Assembly (NCBI GenBank): GCA_026392455.1
Contig: JAPLCB010000003.1
Span: forward strand, 62,001 to 126,000
Source: Propionibacteriales bacterium
GTDB taxonomy: Bacteria > Actinomycetota > Actinomycetes > Propionibacteriales > Nocardioidaceae
Length of the DNA stretch: 64,000 bases
Reading direction: 5' to 3'
Shown: positions 27,018-40,767 of the stretch, piece by piece
Position numbering within the stretch: position 1 is the stretch's first letter
How the letters are laid out: every line of letters begins with the position of its first letter
Made by a program: the position numbers and the translations under genes
Notes under the pieces: generated by a model
Databases searched by the model: none
Told to the model about the DNA's origin: nothing
What the model saw: only the letters and a program-made list of their open reading frames with translations

Positions 27018-27143
27018 GTTGAGAGGGGCCCGCCGCGCGCTCGAATCGGGCTCTACGCCTACGAGATCCGACCCCTGCAGCAGCTCGTCGCCGGGTCACC
27101 GCGACAAAGGCCCTTCTCAACCGCGCGGCGGGCCCTTCTCAAC
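27018..27143. repeat. GTTGAGAAGGGCC repeat, locus 2, with inverted copy
   Basis: Minus-strand copies at 27109-27120 and 27131-27143 are spaced exactly 22 bp, as at locus 1. A third copy in inverted orientation, GTTGAGAGGGGCCCGCCGCGC, begins at 27018 and shares the GC-rich spacer, so the pair could form a long imperfect stem with a loop of about 60 bases. It fills most of the gap between priA and metK. No coding potential was seen. Confidence 0.7.
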
Positions 27144-27189
27144 AAAAAGGACCGGCTCCCCGAGCCTCACGCGAGGTTCAGGGAGCCGG
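27144..27189 (-). terminator. Rho-independent terminator of metK
   Basis: The minus strand has a 9-bp stem CCGGCTCCC/GGGAGCCGG (27181-27189 with 27152-27160), with an inner CCTC/GAGG helix, followed by tccttttt (T-run at 27144-27148). It lies 15 bp after the metK stop codon. Both a strong GC stem and a U-tract are visible, rare in this GC-rich window. Confidence 0.88.
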
Positions 27190-27204
27190 GTTCCTTGCGG
27201 TGGA

Positions 27205-28401
27205 TCAGATACCGGCGGCGGCCTTCAGGGCATCGGCGCGGTCGGTGCGCTCCCAGTAGAACTCGGGGAGTTCGCGGCCGAAGTGGCCGTACGCCGCGGT
27301 CTTGGCGTAGATCGGACGCTTCAGGTCCAGGTCCCGCACGATCGCGGCCGGGCGCAGGTCGAAGACCTCGAGGACGGCCTTCTGGATGGCCTCGTCGGAG
27401 ACCACGCCGGTGCCGAAGGTCTGGATGAAGACACCGACCGGGGCTGCCTTGCCGATGGCGTAGGCGACCTGGGCCTCGCAGCGGGTCGCGAGACCGGCGG
27501 CGACGACGTTCTTGGCGACCCAGCGCATCGCGTAGGCGGCCGAGCGGTCGACCTTCGACGGGTCCTTGCCGGAGAAGGCACCGCCACCGTGACGGGCCAT
27601 GCCACCGTAGGTGTCGACGATGATCTTGCGACCGGTCAGGCCGGCGTCACCCATCGGGCCACCGACGACGAAGTTACCGGTCGGGTTGACCAGCAGCCGG
27701 TAGCCCTCGGACGGGATGTCGAACGAGTCGAGCACCGGGTCGATGACGTGCTTCTTGATGTCCGGCGCCAGCGTGCCGTCGAGGTCGATGCCCTCGGCGT
27801 GCTGCGTGGAGAGCACCACGGTGTCGACGCGGACCGGGCGGTCGTTCTCGTCGTACTCGATGGTGACCTGGGTCTTGCCGTCGGGGCGCAGGTAGTCGAG
27901 CGTGCCGTTCTTGCGAACCTCGGTCAGCTTCTCGGCGAGGCGCTGGGCCATCGAGATCGGGAGCGGCATCAGCTCACGGGTGTCGTCGCAGGCGTAGCCG
28001 AACATCAGGCCCTGGTCGCCGGCGCCCTGGCTGTCCAGGTCGTCGCCGGAACCGTCGACGCGGGCCTCGAAGCCCTGGTCGACACCCTGGGCGATGTCGG
28101 GCGACTGAGCGCCGATAGCGATCTGCACGCCGCAGGAGGCCCCGTCGAAGCCCTTCTCGGAGGCGTCGTACCCGATCTCGAGGATCTTGGCCCGGACCAG
28201 CTGGGCGATCGGCGCGTAGGTCTTGGTGGTGACCTCGCCAGCGACGACGACCAGGCCGGTGGTGATCAGCGTCTCGACGGCGACCCGGCTGTGCGGGTCG
28301 TCGGTCAGCAGCGCGTCCAGAACGGTGTCGCTGATCTGGTCGGCGATCTTGTCCGGGTGGCCTTCGGTCACAGATTCCGAGGTGAACAGGCGTCCAGTCA
28401 C
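27205..28401 (-). CDS. metK: S-adenosylmethionine synthetase
   Basis: A 398-residue cytosolic enzyme that makes SAM from methionine and ATP. Family motifs include [16 protein letters not shown] near the start, the ATP-binding [12 protein letters not shown], and the P-loop-like [21 protein letters not shown]. All three structural domains are present and the length is typical. A Rho-independent terminator follows. The 164-bp gap upstream holds a CTGAGA/TCTCAG inverted repeat (about 28494-28510); no known SAM riboswitch was recognised there. Confidence 0.98.
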   Translation of the reverse strand: MTGRLFTSESVTEGHPDKIADQISDTVLDALLTDDPHSRVAVETLITTGLVVVAGEVTTKTYAPIAQLVRAKILEIGYDASEKGFDGASCGVQIAIGAQSPDIAQGVDQGFEARVDGSGDDLDSQGAGDQGLMFGYACDDTRELMPLPISMAQRLAEKLTEVRKNGTLDYLRPDGKTQVTIEYDENDRPVRVDTVVLSTQHAEGIDLDGTLAPDIKKHVIDPVLDSFDIPSEGYRLLVNPTGNFVVGGPMGDAGLTGRKIIVDTYGGMARHGGGAFSGKDPSKVDRSAAYAMRWVAKNVVAAGLATRCEAQVAYAIGKAAPVGVFIQTFGTGVVSDEAIQKAVLEVFDLRPAAIVRDLDLKRPIYAKTAAYGHFGRELPEFYWERTDRADALKAAAGI

Positions 28402-28538
28402 GTGTATGTCTCCTGCAGTTTCTCCAGTCGAATTCGACCGGCAAGTCCGTAATGGGGGGTGCTGCTGAGCAAGCCTAACTGGTCGTCCTCATGCTGAGAC
28501 GGCATCTCAGAAAGTAGTCGGCCTGATCGGTGCACAAT

Positions 28539-28554
28539 GCGGACCGGGGTCCGC
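28539..28554 (-). terminator. Palindrome after coaBC, candidate terminator
   Basis: GCGGACC-gg-GGTCCGC is a perfect inverted repeat lying 12 bp after the coaBC stop codon. No T-run follows, so it may act as a simple hairpin terminator or RNA 3' end protector. Assigned by position only. Confidence 0.35.
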
Positions 28555-28565
28555 GGCCGGAACCG

Positions 28566-29810
28566 TCAGCGCTGGTGGGGAAGGTCCGCGACCCGGTCCC
28601 AGATGGCCTGGGCCACGGCGCTCTTGGAGCCCCGCGGAACCGGGGAGGAAGACCCGTCGGCACCGAGGATCACGGCCTCGTTCTCCTCGGACCCGAACAC
28701 CTTGCCGCCACCCACGTCGTTGACGACCAGCAGGTCGCAGCCCTTGCGAGCGAGCTTGGCGGTGGCGTGCTCCATCACCGAACCGGCGTCGTCCCCGGTC
28801 TCGGCGGCGAAACCGACGACCACGAGCGCAGGGTGGGGCCGGTGCTGGGCCAGCCCGGCCAGGATGTCCGGGTTCTGGGTCAGCCGGATCTCCGGGGACG
28901 AACCGTCCTCGGCCTTCTTGATCTTGGACTCGACGAAGACCTCGGGCCGGAAGTCGGCCGGTGCTGCCGCCATCACCACGACGTCAGCGGCAGCGCAGGC
29001 ACTGACCACCTCGGCCTGCAGCTGGGCGGTGGTCTCGACCCGGACGACCTTGACCCCCGCCGGATCGGCCAGGGTGACGTTGGCCGCAACCAGTGTCACC
29101 TCCGCACCGCGCGCAGCCGCCGTACGGGCCAGGGCGTAGCCCTGGAGTCCGGACGAACGGTTGCCCAGGAAGCGCACCGGATCGAGGTACTCGCGGGTGC
29201 CGCCGGCGGAGACGACGACGTGCTTGCCGGCAAGGTCCTGGACCTGGCTCCCACCCCGGGCCAGCAGGTCGGTGGCGAAGGCGAAGATCTCGGCCGGGTC
29301 CGGGAGCCGTCCCTTGCCGGTGTCGGAACCGGTCAGGCGCCCTTCCGCCGGTTCGATCACCACGGCGCCGCGCTCGCGCAGGGTCGCGACGTTGGCCGTC
29401 GTGGCCGGGTGGTCCCACATCTCGGTGTGCATCGCCGGGGCGAACACGACGGGGCACCGTGCGGTGAGCAGGGTGTTGGTGAGCAGGTCGTCGGCCAGGC
29501 CGTGAGCGGCCTTCGCCAGCAGGTCGGCCGTGGCCGGCGCGACGACGACCAGGTCGGCGGTCTGACCGATCCGCACGTGCGGCACCTGGTGCACGTCGGT
29601 CCAGACCTCCGCGCTGACCGGCTTGCCGCTCAGCGCGGACCAGGTCGGCGCCCCCACGAACTCCAACGCGGCCGCGGTCGGGACCACGGTGACGTCAAAG
29701 GCACCGGGACCGGACTCCTTGAACAACCGCAACAGCTCACAGGCCTTGTACGCAGCAATCCCGCCACTCACGCCGAGGACGACGTGCTGACGGGACTGCT
29801 CGGTGCTCAC
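28566..29810 (-). CDS. coaBC: Bifunctional phosphopantothenoylcysteine decarboxylase / phosphopantothenate-cysteine ligase
   Basis: A 414-residue coenzyme A biosynthesis fusion. The N-terminal CoaC flavoprotein (about 1-190) has VLGVSGGIAAYKACELL, the catalytic His within VHQVPHVRIGQ, the substrate-clamp PAMHTEMW, and the C-terminal CoaB ligase (about 195-414) begins near DLAGKHVVVSAGGTREYLDPVRF. Both domains look intact. It follows rpoZ by 14 bp and shares its orientation with gmk and mihF. Confidence 0.96.
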   Translation of the reverse strand: MSTEQSRQHVVLGVSGGIAAYKACELLRLFKESGPGAFDVTVVPTAAALEFVGAPTWSALSGKPVSAEVWTDVHQVPHVRIGQTADLVVVAPATADLLAKAAHGLADDLLTNTLLTARCPVVFAPAMHTEMWDHPATTANVATLRERGAVVIEPAEGRLTGSDTGKGRLPDPAEIFAFATDLLARGGSQVQDLAGKHVVVSAGGTREYLDPVRFLGNRSSGLQGYALARTAAARGAEVTLVAANVTLADPAGVKVVRVETTAQLQAEVVSACAAADVVVMAAAPADFRPEVFVESKIKKAEDGSSPEIRLTQNPDILAGLAQHRPHPALVVVGFAAETGDDAGSVMEHATAKLARKGCDLLVVNDVGGGKVFGSEENEAVILGADGSSSPVPRGSKSAVAQAIWDRVADLPHQR

Positions 29811-29824
29811 AGGGGGTCTCTCGG

Positions 29825-30124
29825 CTACTTGGCCGCAGACTCCGCTGCGGCCTCTTCAGGGTCGATGTCCTCGCAGACGAGGAGGTCTTCGGCGATCTCG
29901 CGCATGGCGATCGAGAGCGGCTTCTCCTGGACGTGCGTGTCCACGAGCGGGCCGACGTACTCGAGCAGGCCTTCGCCCAGCTGGGAGTAGTACGCGTTGA
30001 TCTGCCGAGCACGCTTGGCGCTGTAGAGCACCAGCTTGTACTTGGAGTCGGTCTTGGTCAGCAGGTCGTCGATCGGGGGGTTGGTGATCCCCAGGGCGAC
30101 AGGCTGGTTACCGGACACGCTCAT
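29825..30124 (-). CDS. rpoZ: DNA-directed RNA polymerase omega subunit
   Basis: A 99-residue omega subunit that helps assemble RNA polymerase by clamping the beta' subunit. The core with [20 protein letters not shown] and [15 protein letters not shown] fits the actinobacterial form, with an acidic Ala/Glu-rich C-terminus. It lies between gmk and coaBC, the usual neighbours. Confidence 0.95.
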   Translation of the reverse strand: MSVSGNQPVALGITNPPIDDLLTKTDSKYKLVLYSAKRARQINAYYSQLGEGLLEYVGPLVDTHVQEKPLSIAMREIAEDLLVCEDIDPEEAAAESAAK

Positions 30125-30172
30125 GCGGGCCTCTCGAGAGGGAGTGAATGGGTGATCCGAGACGAAGACGCC

Positions 30173-30745
30173 TCAGGACCGCATTAACTCTACCAACTCT
30201 TCGACCGCAGCGGGAATCGTGTGGTTCACGACCGTCACGTCGAACTCCTGCTCGGCGGCCATCTCGGCCCGCGCGGTCGTCAGGCGACGTTCCCGCTCGG
30301 CCTCGTCCTCGGTCCCCCGGCCGACCAGCCGCCGTACCAGCTCGTCCCAGGACGGCGGCGCGAGGAAGACGAACTGGGCCTCGGGCATCCGCTCGCGGAC
30401 CTGTCGAGCGCCCTGCAGGTCGATCTCCAGCAGCGCCGGACGACCCTGCTGCAACGCTTCGAGAACAGGTCCTCGTGGGGTGCCGTAGCGGGCGTGCTGG
30501 TGCACCACGGCCCACTCCAGGAGATCGTCGGAGGAAATCATCCGGTCGAACGTCTCGTCGTCGACGAAGAAGTAGTGCACGCCGTCGACCTCGCCGGGCC
30601 TGGGCTTCCGGGTGGTGGCCGAGACCGAGATCCAGACCTCCGGGTGGTGCTCGCGCAGCCAGGCCGTCACGGTCCCCTTGCCGACCGCGGTCGGGCCGGC
30701 CAGGACCGTCAGTCGGGTGGGGGTCGGCGGTGCCGGTTCACTCAC
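30173..30745 (-). CDS. gmk: Guanylate kinase
   Basis: A 190-residue P-loop kinase that phosphorylates GMP/dGMP to the diphosphate. Walker A is GPTAVGKGT at 17-25 (Ala-Val in place of the usual Ser-Gly is common in actinobacteria). The GMP-binding region has [19 protein letters not shown], and the lid region includes [18 protein letters not shown]. The start overlaps the mihF stop by 8 bp, indicating coupled expression. Confidence 0.96.
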   Translation of the reverse strand: MSEPAPPTPTRLTVLAGPTAVGKGTVTAWLREHHPEVWISVSATTRKPRPGEVDGVHYFFVDDETFDRMISSDDLLEWAVVHQHARYGTPRGPVLEALQQGRPALLEIDLQGARQVRERMPEAQFVFLAPPSWDELVRRLVGRGTEDEAERERRLTTARAEMAAEQEFDVTVVNHTIPAAVEELVELMRS

Positions 30746-31058
30746 CGGCGGGGAACTCAGCGACCAGGGCCGCTACCTGCTTGGCTCCGAGTCCACGGAC
30801 CCGCCGGCTCTCGGAGATCTTCAACCGTTCCATCACCTGGGCGGCACGCACCTTGCCGAGCCCGGGCATCGACTGCAGCAGCTCGCTGACCCGCATCTTG
30901 CCGATCACCTCGTTGTTCTCACCCTCGGCGAGCACCTCGGCGATGGTGGCCCCGGAGTGCTTGAGCCGGTTCTTGACGGCTGCGCGCTCACGGCGGGACG
31001 CACCGGCCTTGTCGAGCGCTGCCTGGCGTTGTTCAGGCGTGAGCGGTGGCAATGCCAC
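30738..31058 (-). CDS. mihF: Actinobacterial integration host factor (mIHF)
   Basis: A 106-residue nucleoid-associated DNA-binding protein of the mycobacterial IHF type, unrelated to HU/IHF. It starts [19 protein letters not shown] at a GTG (31058) with aagagg upstream. The C-terminal helix-two-turn-helix carries [18 protein letters not shown]. It is next to gmk, as in mycobacteria. It bends DNA and, in mycobacteriophage L5, serves the integrase; here it is a chromosomal housekeeping gene. Confidence 0.93.
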   Translation of the reverse strand: MALPPLTPEQRQAALDKAGASRRERAAVKNRLKHSGATIAEVLAEGENNEVIGKMRVSELLQSMPGLGKVRAAQVMERLKISESRRVRGLGAKQVAALVAEFPAGE

Positions 31059-31144
31059 GAGAACCTCTTCAATAACGAGTGGACGGGGTGGGAGCAATCT
31101 AGTCAGCGATGCCGGAAACCCGCAACGCAGGGCGGATTTCGGGC

Positions 31145-31579
31145 TCAGAAGCCCAGCTGGAACTTGCAGACGTCCTTCGCGTGCTGCTCGATCCCGTTCG
31201 CGGCCGACACGACGTCCTCCTGGGCCAGCCGGTCCGCCGCGGCGGCGATCCGCTGACGGTCGGCCGACGGGGTGGAGGCCGGAGCCTGACCGCCGACGAA
31301 GTCGCTCGGCTTCAGACCGACGTCGTCGATCGCGGCACGCAGGCCCTCGACCGCGTCGAGGAAGACCTCCCACTCGTCCACCAGGTCGTCGGGCGACTTG
31401 GCCGCGATCTGCTTGAGCGTCTCGATGTTGGAGACGAGGCTGAGCCCGGTGCCGTCGTCGACGAACACCTCCTGGTCGGCCTTCGCGACCGCGCAGTAGT
31501 CGTCGTCCTTCCCGCACCCGCTGAGCCCGAGCGCCAGCACGACGACCAGCACGAGCGCCAGCCCGCCGGACCGCCTCAT
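31145..31579 (-). CDS. Putative lipoprotein at the end of the pyrimidine operon
   Basis: A 144-residue protein with a signal peptide and lipobox LSGC (Cys22). The mature part is helical and acidic, with a pair of cysteines (in DDYCAVAKAD and KDVCKFQLGF) that could form one disulfide. The start overlaps the pyrF stop by ATGA, so it is the last translationally coupled gene of the pyr operon. I know no family name and see no link to pyrimidines beyond location. An 80-bp gap then separates it from mihF. Confidence 0.78.
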   Translation of the reverse strand: MRRSGGLALVLVVVLALGLSGCGKDDDYCAVAKADQEVFVDDGTGLSLVSNIETLKQIAAKSPDDLVDEWEVFLDAVEGLRAAIDDVGLKPSDFVGGQAPASTPSADRQRIAAAADRLAQEDVVSAANGIEQHAKDVCKFQLGF

Positions 31580-32430
31580 GAACCCGCTCCCGCCGCCAGC
31601 TTCGCGAACGAGTCAGCAGTCCGCTCGACCGCGGCCCGCAGCGCGGACCGGTCCGGGCCAGCCCCGAGGATCTCGCGCGAGCTCGCCGGCAGCACCAGGT
31701 GCAGGACGTCCCCGAAGATCCGGCGGACGTCGTCCGCTGTGCCTCCCTGGGCGCCGATCCCGGGAACCAGGAGCGGGCCGTTGATGTCCAGGTCGACCTG
31801 GACCGCCTCCGGGTCGATCGTCGCCCCGACGACCGCACCGAACGACCCCAGCACGCCGGATCCCGCGTTGGCCGTGCGCAGCGAGTCCAGGACCGACGCC
31901 GCCACCGACCGACCGTCGGCGGTCGCGGCGTGCTGGAACTGCGGCCCCTCCGGGTTCGAGGTGAGCGCCAGCACGATCACACCCGCGTCGTGGCGGCGCG
32001 CCGTCTCGATCATCGGGTCCAGGCTGCCGAAGCCGAGGAACGGGCTCGCCGTGATCGCGTCGACCGCGATCGGCGAGGACTGGTCGAGGTAGGCGTCGGC
32101 GTACGCCTGGGCGGTGGAACCGATGTCGCCGCGCTTGACGTCGAGGACCACCAGCGAGCCGGCTTCGCGGCAGATCGTGATGGTCTCCTCCAGGACCGCG
32201 ATGCCGGCCGAGCCGAAGCGCTCGAAGAACGCCGACTGCGGCTTGACCGCGGCGGCGACCGGTCCGAGGGCCTCGGCGGCGCCGAGCGCGAACGCCCGCA
32301 GACCGTCGACCGTCTCGGGAAGTCCCCAGGTCCGGAGCAACCCGACGTGCGGATCGATACCGGCGCACAACGGCCCGCGCTCGTCCATGGCAGCCCGCAG
32401 GCGGGCACCGAACGGTCCGGAGGTGGTCAT
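31576..32430 (-). CDS. pyrF: Orotidine-5'-phosphate decarboxylase
   Basis: The last step of UMP synthesis. This 284-residue enzyme is the long, type 2 (mycobacterial/Myxococcus) form. The catalytic Lys/Asp array is in [14 protein letters not shown], and [12 protein letters not shown] and [13 protein letters not shown] are typical. ATG 32430 overlaps the pyrD stop by ATGA; a longer in-frame start upstream lies within pyrD. Confidence 0.95.
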   Translation of the reverse strand: MTTSGPFGARLRAAMDERGPLCAGIDPHVGLLRTWGLPETVDGLRAFALGAAEALGPVAAAVKPQSAFFERFGSAGIAVLEETITICREAGSLVVLDVKRGDIGSTAQAYADAYLDQSSPIAVDAITASPFLGFGSLDPMIETARRHDAGVIVLALTSNPEGPQFQHAATADGRSVAASVLDSLRTANAGSGVLGSFGAVVGATIDPEAVQVDLDINGPLLVPGIGAQGGTADDVRRIFGDVLHLVLPASSREILGAGPDRSALRAAVERTADSFAKLAAGAGS

Positions 32431-33529
32431 CTCCGCTGCTCCTTCGCGATGGCTGCGTTGATCCGGCGCGGCCACAACGGGCCCTCGTAGATGAAGGCGG
32501 TGTACGCCTGCAGGAGGTCGGCGCCCGCAGCGAGCCGTTCGACCGCGTCCTCGACGCCGGCGATCCCGCCGACCCCGATCAGGGTCGTCCCCGGGCCGAC
32601 CTGGCTGCGCAGCAGGCGCAGCACGGCCAGGGACCGCTTGCGCAGGGGCTCCCCCGACAACCCGCCGGCACCCGCACGCTCGATGGCGTCGGCCGACGAC
32701 CGCAAACCGGTCCGGGCGATCGTCGTGTTCGTCGCGATGATGCCGTCCAGTCCCAGCGCGGTCGCCAGGTCGGCCACGGCGAGGACGTCCTCGTCGCTCA
32801 GGTCGGGGGCGATCTTGACCAGCAGCGGGATCCGGGTCCCTCGGTCCGCGGTGACCTGGTCGGCCCTGACCCGGACCGCCTTCAGGAGCGGCTCGAGCTT
32901 CTCGACGGCCTGCAGGTCGCGCAGGCCGGGCGTGTTCGGGGAGGACACGTTGACCACCAGGTAGTCGGCGTACGGCGCCAGCAGACCCGTGCTCTTCTCG
33001 TAGTCCGCGACGGCGTCCTCCTCGGCGACGACCTTGGTCTTGCCGATGTTCACCCCCAGGACCGGAGACCCGACGAAGGGGGAGCTCGCGCTGCGCGCCC
33101 CTCCCGCAACCCCGGCACGCCGACGCAGGAGGCGTTCCCGCCTGGCCAGCCTCGCCGCGACGACCTCGGCGCCGTCGTTGTTGAAGCCCATCCGGTTGAC
33201 CACGGCACGGTCGTCGGGCAGCCGGAGCAACCGCGGCTTCGGGTTGCCCGCCTGCGGCTCGCCGGTGACGGTGCCGACCTCGACGAACCCGAAGCCCAGC
33301 GCGCCCAGCGCATCGATACCGACCGCGTTCTTGTCGAACCCCGCCGCCAGTCCGAGGACCCCGGGGAAGTCCAGCCCCATCACCCGGACCGCGGTCGGCT
33401 CCGGAAGGATCCGGGCAGCGCCGCGCAAGGCCGGCCCAGCGGCCCGGATCCCGGCGAAACCTGCGTGGTGCGCCTTCTCCGGATCGACCTTGGTGAGCAC
33501 GCGGTCGAAGAGCGCCCGGTACGGACTGA

Positions 33530-33533
<4 letters not shown>
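32427..33533 (-). CDS. pyrD: Dihydroorotate dehydrogenase (quinone), class 2
   Basis: A 368-residue FMN enzyme that oxidises dihydroorotate to orotate and passes electrons to membrane quinone. The N-terminal helical quinone tunnel (about 1-40, [21 protein letters not shown]) marks class 2. FMN/substrate parts include [29 protein letters not shown] and [15 protein letters not shown]. An Arg/Ala/Ser-rich insertion of about 20 residues ([20 protein letters not shown]) occurs between NNDGAE and GVNIGKTK and is not usual for the family. It overlaps carB and pyrF by ATGA. Confidence 0.95.
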
Positions 33534-36865
<3,332 letters not shown>

Positions 36866-36870
36866 TCTTC

Positions 36871-38022
36871 TCAGGCCTTCTTCTGCTTGCTGGTGGTCGA
36901 ACGCTGCATGAGATCGAGGAAACGGTCGAACAGGTAGGCGGCGTCGTGCGGGCCGGCTGCCGCTTCGGGGTGGTACTGGACCGAGAAGGACTTCAGCGCC
37001 CCGGAGGCGTCGCGCAGCTCGAGACCTTCCACGACGTCGTCGTTGAGGCAGACGTGGCTGACGCTTACTTCCCCGTAGGGCGTGGTCGTGGAGCCCTCGA
37101 GCGGAGCGTCGACCGCGAACCCGTGGTTGTGCGCGGTCACCTCGACCTTGCCGGTGGTGCGGTCCATCACCGGCTGGTTGATCCCGCGGTGGCCGTACTT
37201 GAGCTTGTAGGTGCCGAACCCGAGGGCACGGCCGAACAGCTGGTTGCCGAAGCAGATCCCGAAGTACGGCAGCTCACGCGCGAGGGCGTCCTTGAGCAGC
37301 TCGACCTGGCCGGTGGTCGCCGCCGGGTCGCCGGGGCCGTTGGAGAAGAAGAGACCGTCGGGGCCGACCGCCAGCACGTCCTCGATCGTGGCGTTCGCCG
37401 GCAGCACGTGCACTTCGATCCCGCGCTCGCTCATCATCCGGGGGGTGTTGGTCTTGATGCCGAGGTCGACCGCGGCCACGGTCGCGACCTTCTCGCCGAC
37501 CGCGGGGACGACGTACGCCGTCGACGTGCTGACCTCGCCGGAGAGCTCGGCCCCGGCCATCTCGCCGGACGCCAGCACCCGGGCGAGCAGCGCCTTCGGG
37601 TCCGTCTCGGTCGAGGAGATCCCCACCCGCATCGCGCCGCGCTCGCGCAGGTGCCGGGTCAGGGCCCGGGTGTCGATCCCGCTGATCCCGACGACGCCCT
37701 GGTCGCGCAGGTCGTCGTCGAGGGTGCGCTGCGAGCGCCAGTTCGACGGGATCCGGGCAGGGTCGCGCACGACGTACCCGCTCACCCAGATCCGCGAGGA
37801 CTCGACGTCGTCGTCGTTCATGCCGGTGTTGCCGATGTGCGGTGCCGTCATCACCACGACCTGCCGGTGGTAGGACGGGTCGGTGAGGGTCTCCTGGTAG
37901 CCGGTCATGCCGGTGGAGAAGACGGCCTCGCCGAAGGTCTCGCCCTCGGCGCCGTACGCCTCGCCGCGGAAGGTACGCCCGTCCTCGAGGACCAGGATCG
38001 CTTCTCCGGATGTCACAGTCAT
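36871..38022 (-). CDS. carA: Carbamoyl-phosphate synthase small subunit
   Basis: A 383-residue glutaminase partner of CarB. The N-terminal domain starts at about [18 protein letters not shown] and the C-terminal class I amidotransferase has the nucleophile Cys in [12 protein letters not shown] plus the His/Glu pair in [11 protein letters not shown]. It overlaps the upstream PH-like gene by ATGA. The pair feeds both pyrimidine and arginine synthesis. Confidence 0.97.
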   Translation of the reverse strand: MTVTSGEAILVLEDGRTFRGEAYGAEGETFGEAVFSTGMTGYQETLTDPSYHRQVVVMTAPHIGNTGMNDDDVESSRIWVSGYVVRDPARIPSNWRSQRTLDDDLRDQGVVGISGIDTRALTRHLRERGAMRVGISSTETDPKALLARVLASGEMAGAELSGEVSTSTAYVVPAVGEKVATVAAVDLGIKTNTPRMMSERGIEVHVLPANATIEDVLAVGPDGLFFSNGPGDPAATTGQVELLKDALARELPYFGICFGNQLFGRALGFGTYKLKYGHRGINQPVMDRTTGKVEVTAHNHGFAVDAPLEGSTTTPYGEVSVSHVCLNDDVVEGLELRDASGALKSFSVQYHPEAAAGPHDAAYLFDRFLDLMQRSTTSKQKKA

Positions 38023-38495
38023 GCGTTTCCCCTGCTCAGTTTCGAGATCGTCCGTACCCAGTCGTTGACCTGCGGCACCGTGGTGGCCCGCCCGGTCGGC
38101 TTCTTCTTCTGTTCCTTGGCCGCTGCCTTGAGGCTGCGGCTCGCCTCCAGCCGGAAGCCCGTCTGCCAGTCGTTGCCCTCGTGCACCCAGCGGATCACCA
38201 GCAGGTCGGCGACCGGCTTGCCGAGGAACTGGTCCGCGCTGGTGGCGCCGCGCAGGGCCGTCAGGGGGATCCGGAAGGACCCGGCGATCCGGACCACGTC
38301 CAGGGCCTCGGCCGACAGCGCCAGCCGGGCCGAGCTCTTCGCGGACAGCGCCTGACCGATGACGCGCTGACCGTCGGAGTCCACGGTGCCGAGGTAGCGG
38401 GCGGCCGAGTTCATCTTCGACGGCGGCAGCTCGGAGACCTTCGGGATCTCGATCAGCGGCGGCACCCCGTCGGCGGCGCGCCTGAAGAGACCCAT
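38019..38495 (-). CDS. PH-like domain protein of the pyr operon
   Basis: A 158-residue protein that starts [19 protein letters not shown], with no clear transmembrane helix, although similar-position mycobacterial proteins are called exported or membrane proteins. A beta-rich PH-like core (about 30-120) is followed by a Lys-rich segment ([14 protein letters not shown]). It lies between pyrC and carA with 1-bp and 4-bp overlaps, a position conserved in actinobacteria. No role in pyrimidine synthesis has been shown to my knowledge. Confidence 0.8.
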   Translation of the reverse strand: MGLFRRAADGVPPLIEIPKVSELPPSKMNSAARYLGTVDSDGQRVIGQALSAKSSARLALSAEALDVVRIAGSFRIPLTALRGATSADQFLGKPVADLLVIRWVHEGNDWQTGFRLEASRSLKAAAKEQKKKPTGRATTVPQVNDWVRTISKLSRGNA

Positions 38496-39799
38496 CAGGC
38501 GAGCTTCCCGTCCAGGACGGTCGGCTTGCCGCGCAGGAACGTCGCGACGACCCGGCCGGGCAGCTCCCGCCCGGCGTACGGGGTGTTCCGCGACAGCGAC
38601 GCCATCTCGCCCGACTCGATGACCCGGGTCGCGGCGGCGTCGTACAGCACGATGTTGGCGGGCTCGCCCTCGGCGATCGGGCGACCGTGCCCGGCCAGCC
38701 GGCCGATCCGGGCCGGCGCGTAGGAGAGCCGCTCGGCGACGCCGGCCCAGTCGATCAGGCCGGTGTCGACCATCGTCTGCTGCACGATCGAGAGCGCGGT
38801 CTCCAGACCGAGCATCCCGAACGCGGCCGCCTGCCACTCGCAGTCCTTGTCCTCGTGCGGGTGCGGGGCGTGGTCGGTGGCGACGATGTCGATAGTGCCG
38901 TCGGCGAGTCCGGCCCGCAACGCCGCGACGTCGGTCGCGGTCCGCAGCGGCGGGTTGACCTTGTAGATCGGGTCGTAGGTCGCGGCGAGCTCGTCGGTCA
39001 GCAGCAGGTGGTGCGGGCAGGCCTCCGCGGTGACCGTCCAGCCGCCCTCGGCCGCGGCCATCGCCTTCGCCCACCGGACGATCTCGACCGATCCGGCCGT
39101 GGAGACGTGGCAGACGTGCAGCCGCGACCGGACGTGCTGGGTGAGCAGCACGTCGCGAGCGATGATCGCCTCCTCGGCGACCGCGGGCCAGCCCCGCAGA
39201 CCGAGCCGGCCCGACAGCTCGCCCTCGTTCATCTGGGCGTCCTCGGTCAACCGGGGCTCCTGGGCGTGCTGGGCGATCACGCCGTCGAACGCCTTCACGT
39301 ACTCCAGCGCCCGTCGCATCATCACCGGGTCGGCGACGCACTTGCCGTCATCGGAGAAGACCCGGACCCGGGCCGCGGAGTCCGCCATCGCCCCGAGCTC
39401 GGCGAGCTGCTCGCCGGCCAGGCCCACGGTGACCGCACCGACCGGGAAGACGTCGCAGTGGCCGGCCTCGCGGCCCAGCCGCCACACCTGCTCGACGACA
39501 CCGGCGGTGTCGGCCACCGGGCTGGTGTTCGCCATCGCGTGGACGGCGGTGAACCCGCCCAACGCGGCCGCCTGGGTGCCGGACTCGACCGTCTCGGCGT
39601 CCTCGCGCCCGGGTTCGCGCAGGTGGGTGTGCAGGTCGACCAGCCCGGGAAGCGCGATCAGCCCGGTGGCGTCGACGACCTCGACCCCGTCGGTGACCGC
39701 GAGGTCGCTCCCGACCGCGGCGATCGTGCCGTCCTCGATGGCGATGTCCACCGGGGCATCGCCCAGGATCCGGGCGTTGCGGATGAGGTAGGTGGTCAC
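38495..39799 (-). CDS. pyrC: Dihydroorotase
   Basis: A 434-residue amidohydrolase closing carbamoyl aspartate to dihydroorotate. The metal motif [10 protein letters not shown] is intact at about residue 55-65, with the later HVSTAG segment and [12 protein letters not shown] (metal-binding Asp). It is class I type, as in other actinobacteria. It overlaps pyrB by ATGA and the PH-like gene by TGATG. Confidence 0.96.
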   Translation of the reverse strand: MTTYLIRNARILGDAPVDIAIEDGTIAAVGSDLAVTDGVEVVDATGLIALPGLVDLHTHLREPGREDAETVESGTQAAALGGFTAVHAMANTSPVADTAGVVEQVWRLGREAGHCDVFPVGAVTVGLAGEQLAELGAMADSAARVRVFSDDGKCVADPVMMRRALEYVKAFDGVIAQHAQEPRLTEDAQMNEGELSGRLGLRGWPAVAEEAIIARDVLLTQHVRSRLHVCHVSTAGSVEIVRWAKAMAAAEGGWTVTAEACPHHLLLTDELAATYDPIYKVNPPLRTATDVAALRAGLADGTIDIVATDHAPHPHEDKDCEWQAAAFGMLGLETALSIVQQTMVDTGLIDWAGVAERLSYAPARIGRLAGHGRPIAEGEPANIVLYDAAATRVIESGEMASLSRNTPYAGRELPGRVVATFLRGKPTVLDGKLA

Positions 39800-40767
39800 G
39801 CGTTCTTCTCCTGGTCGTCAGAGCCGATGGCGGGTTCGCTGCCGCCGAGCAACAGGTACAGCACGGCCATCCGCACGGCGACGCCGTTGGTGACCTGCTC
39901 GACGATCACCGAGCGGTCCGAGTCCGCGACGTCCGCGGTGATCTCCATCCCGCGGACCATCGGGCCGGGGTGCATCACGATCGCGTGGTCGGCCAGCGCG
40001 TTCATCCGGCGGGCGTCGAGCCCGTAGCGGCGGGAGTACTCCCGCGCACTCGGGAAGTACGAATCGTTCATCCGCTCGCGCTGGACGCGGAGCATCATCA
40101 CCGCGTCCGCCTTCGGCAGCACGTCGTCGATGTTGTACGACGTCTCGACACCCCAGGTGTCGACGCCGTACGGCAGCAGCGTCGGTGGCGCGATCAGGGT
40201 GACGTCGGCGCCGAGGGTCTTGAGCAGCAGGGCGTTGGAACGGGCGACCCGGCTGTGCAGGACGTCGCCGACGATGGCGATCCGGCGACCGTCCAGGGCA
40301 CCCAGGTGACGGACCATCGTGAAGGCGTCGAGCAGCGCCTGGGTCGGGTGCTCGTGGGTGCCGTCGCCGGCATTGACGACCGTCGAGGACGACCAGCCCG
40401 AGTGCGCCAGGTTGTACGGCGCCCCCGAGGCCCAGTGCCGGACGACGACGGCGTCGGCGCCCATCGCCTCCAGCGTCATCGCGGTGTCCTTGAGCGACTC
40501 CCCCTTGCTGACCGAGGACCCCTTCGCGGAGAAGTTGATGACGTCGGCCGAGAGCCGCTTCGCGGCCGCCTCGAAGGACATCCGGGTGCGGGTGGAGTCC
40601 TCGAAGAAGAGGTTCACCACGGTGCGGCCGCGCAGGGCCGGCAGCTTCTTGATCGGGCGGTCGGCCAGCGAGCGCATCTCCTCGGCGGTCGCCAGGATCA
40701 GCTCGGCGTCGTCCCGGGTCAGGTCGCCCGCGCTGAGCAGGTGACCGCTCTTGAGTGGCTTGCTCAT
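39796..40767 (-). CDS. pyrB: Aspartate carbamoyltransferase catalytic subunit
   Basis: A 323-residue enzyme of the carbamoyltransferase fold that joins carbamoyl phosphate and aspartate, the first committed step of pyrimidine synthesis. The carbamoyl phosphate motif STRT is in [13 protein letters not shown], and the aspartate-binding region includes [11 protein letters not shown]. No pyrI regulatory subunit follows, so control is likely at the PyrR leader. It overlaps pyrR and pyrC by 4 bp each. Confidence 0.97.
   Translation of the reverse strand: MSKPLKSGHLLSAGDLTRDDAELILATAEEMRSLADRPIKKLPALRGRTVVNLFFEDSTRTRMSFEAAAKRLSADVINFSAKGSSVSKGESLKDTAMTLEAMGADAVVVRHWASGAPYNLAHSGWSSSTVVNAGDGTHEHPTQALLDAFTMVRHLGALDGRRIAIVGDVLHSRVARSNALLLKTLGADVTLIAPPTLLPYGVDTWGVETSYNIDDVLPKADAVMMLRVQRERMNDSYFPSAREYSRRYGLDARRMNALADHAIVMHPGPMVRGMEITADVADSDRSVIVEQVTNGVAVRMAVLYLLLGGSEPAIGSDDQEKNA

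Noticed and set aside
28402-28565. SAM riboswitch in front of metK
   Set aside because: I found only a simple CTGAGA/TCTCAG inverted repeat and no conserved SAM-I, II or IV core.
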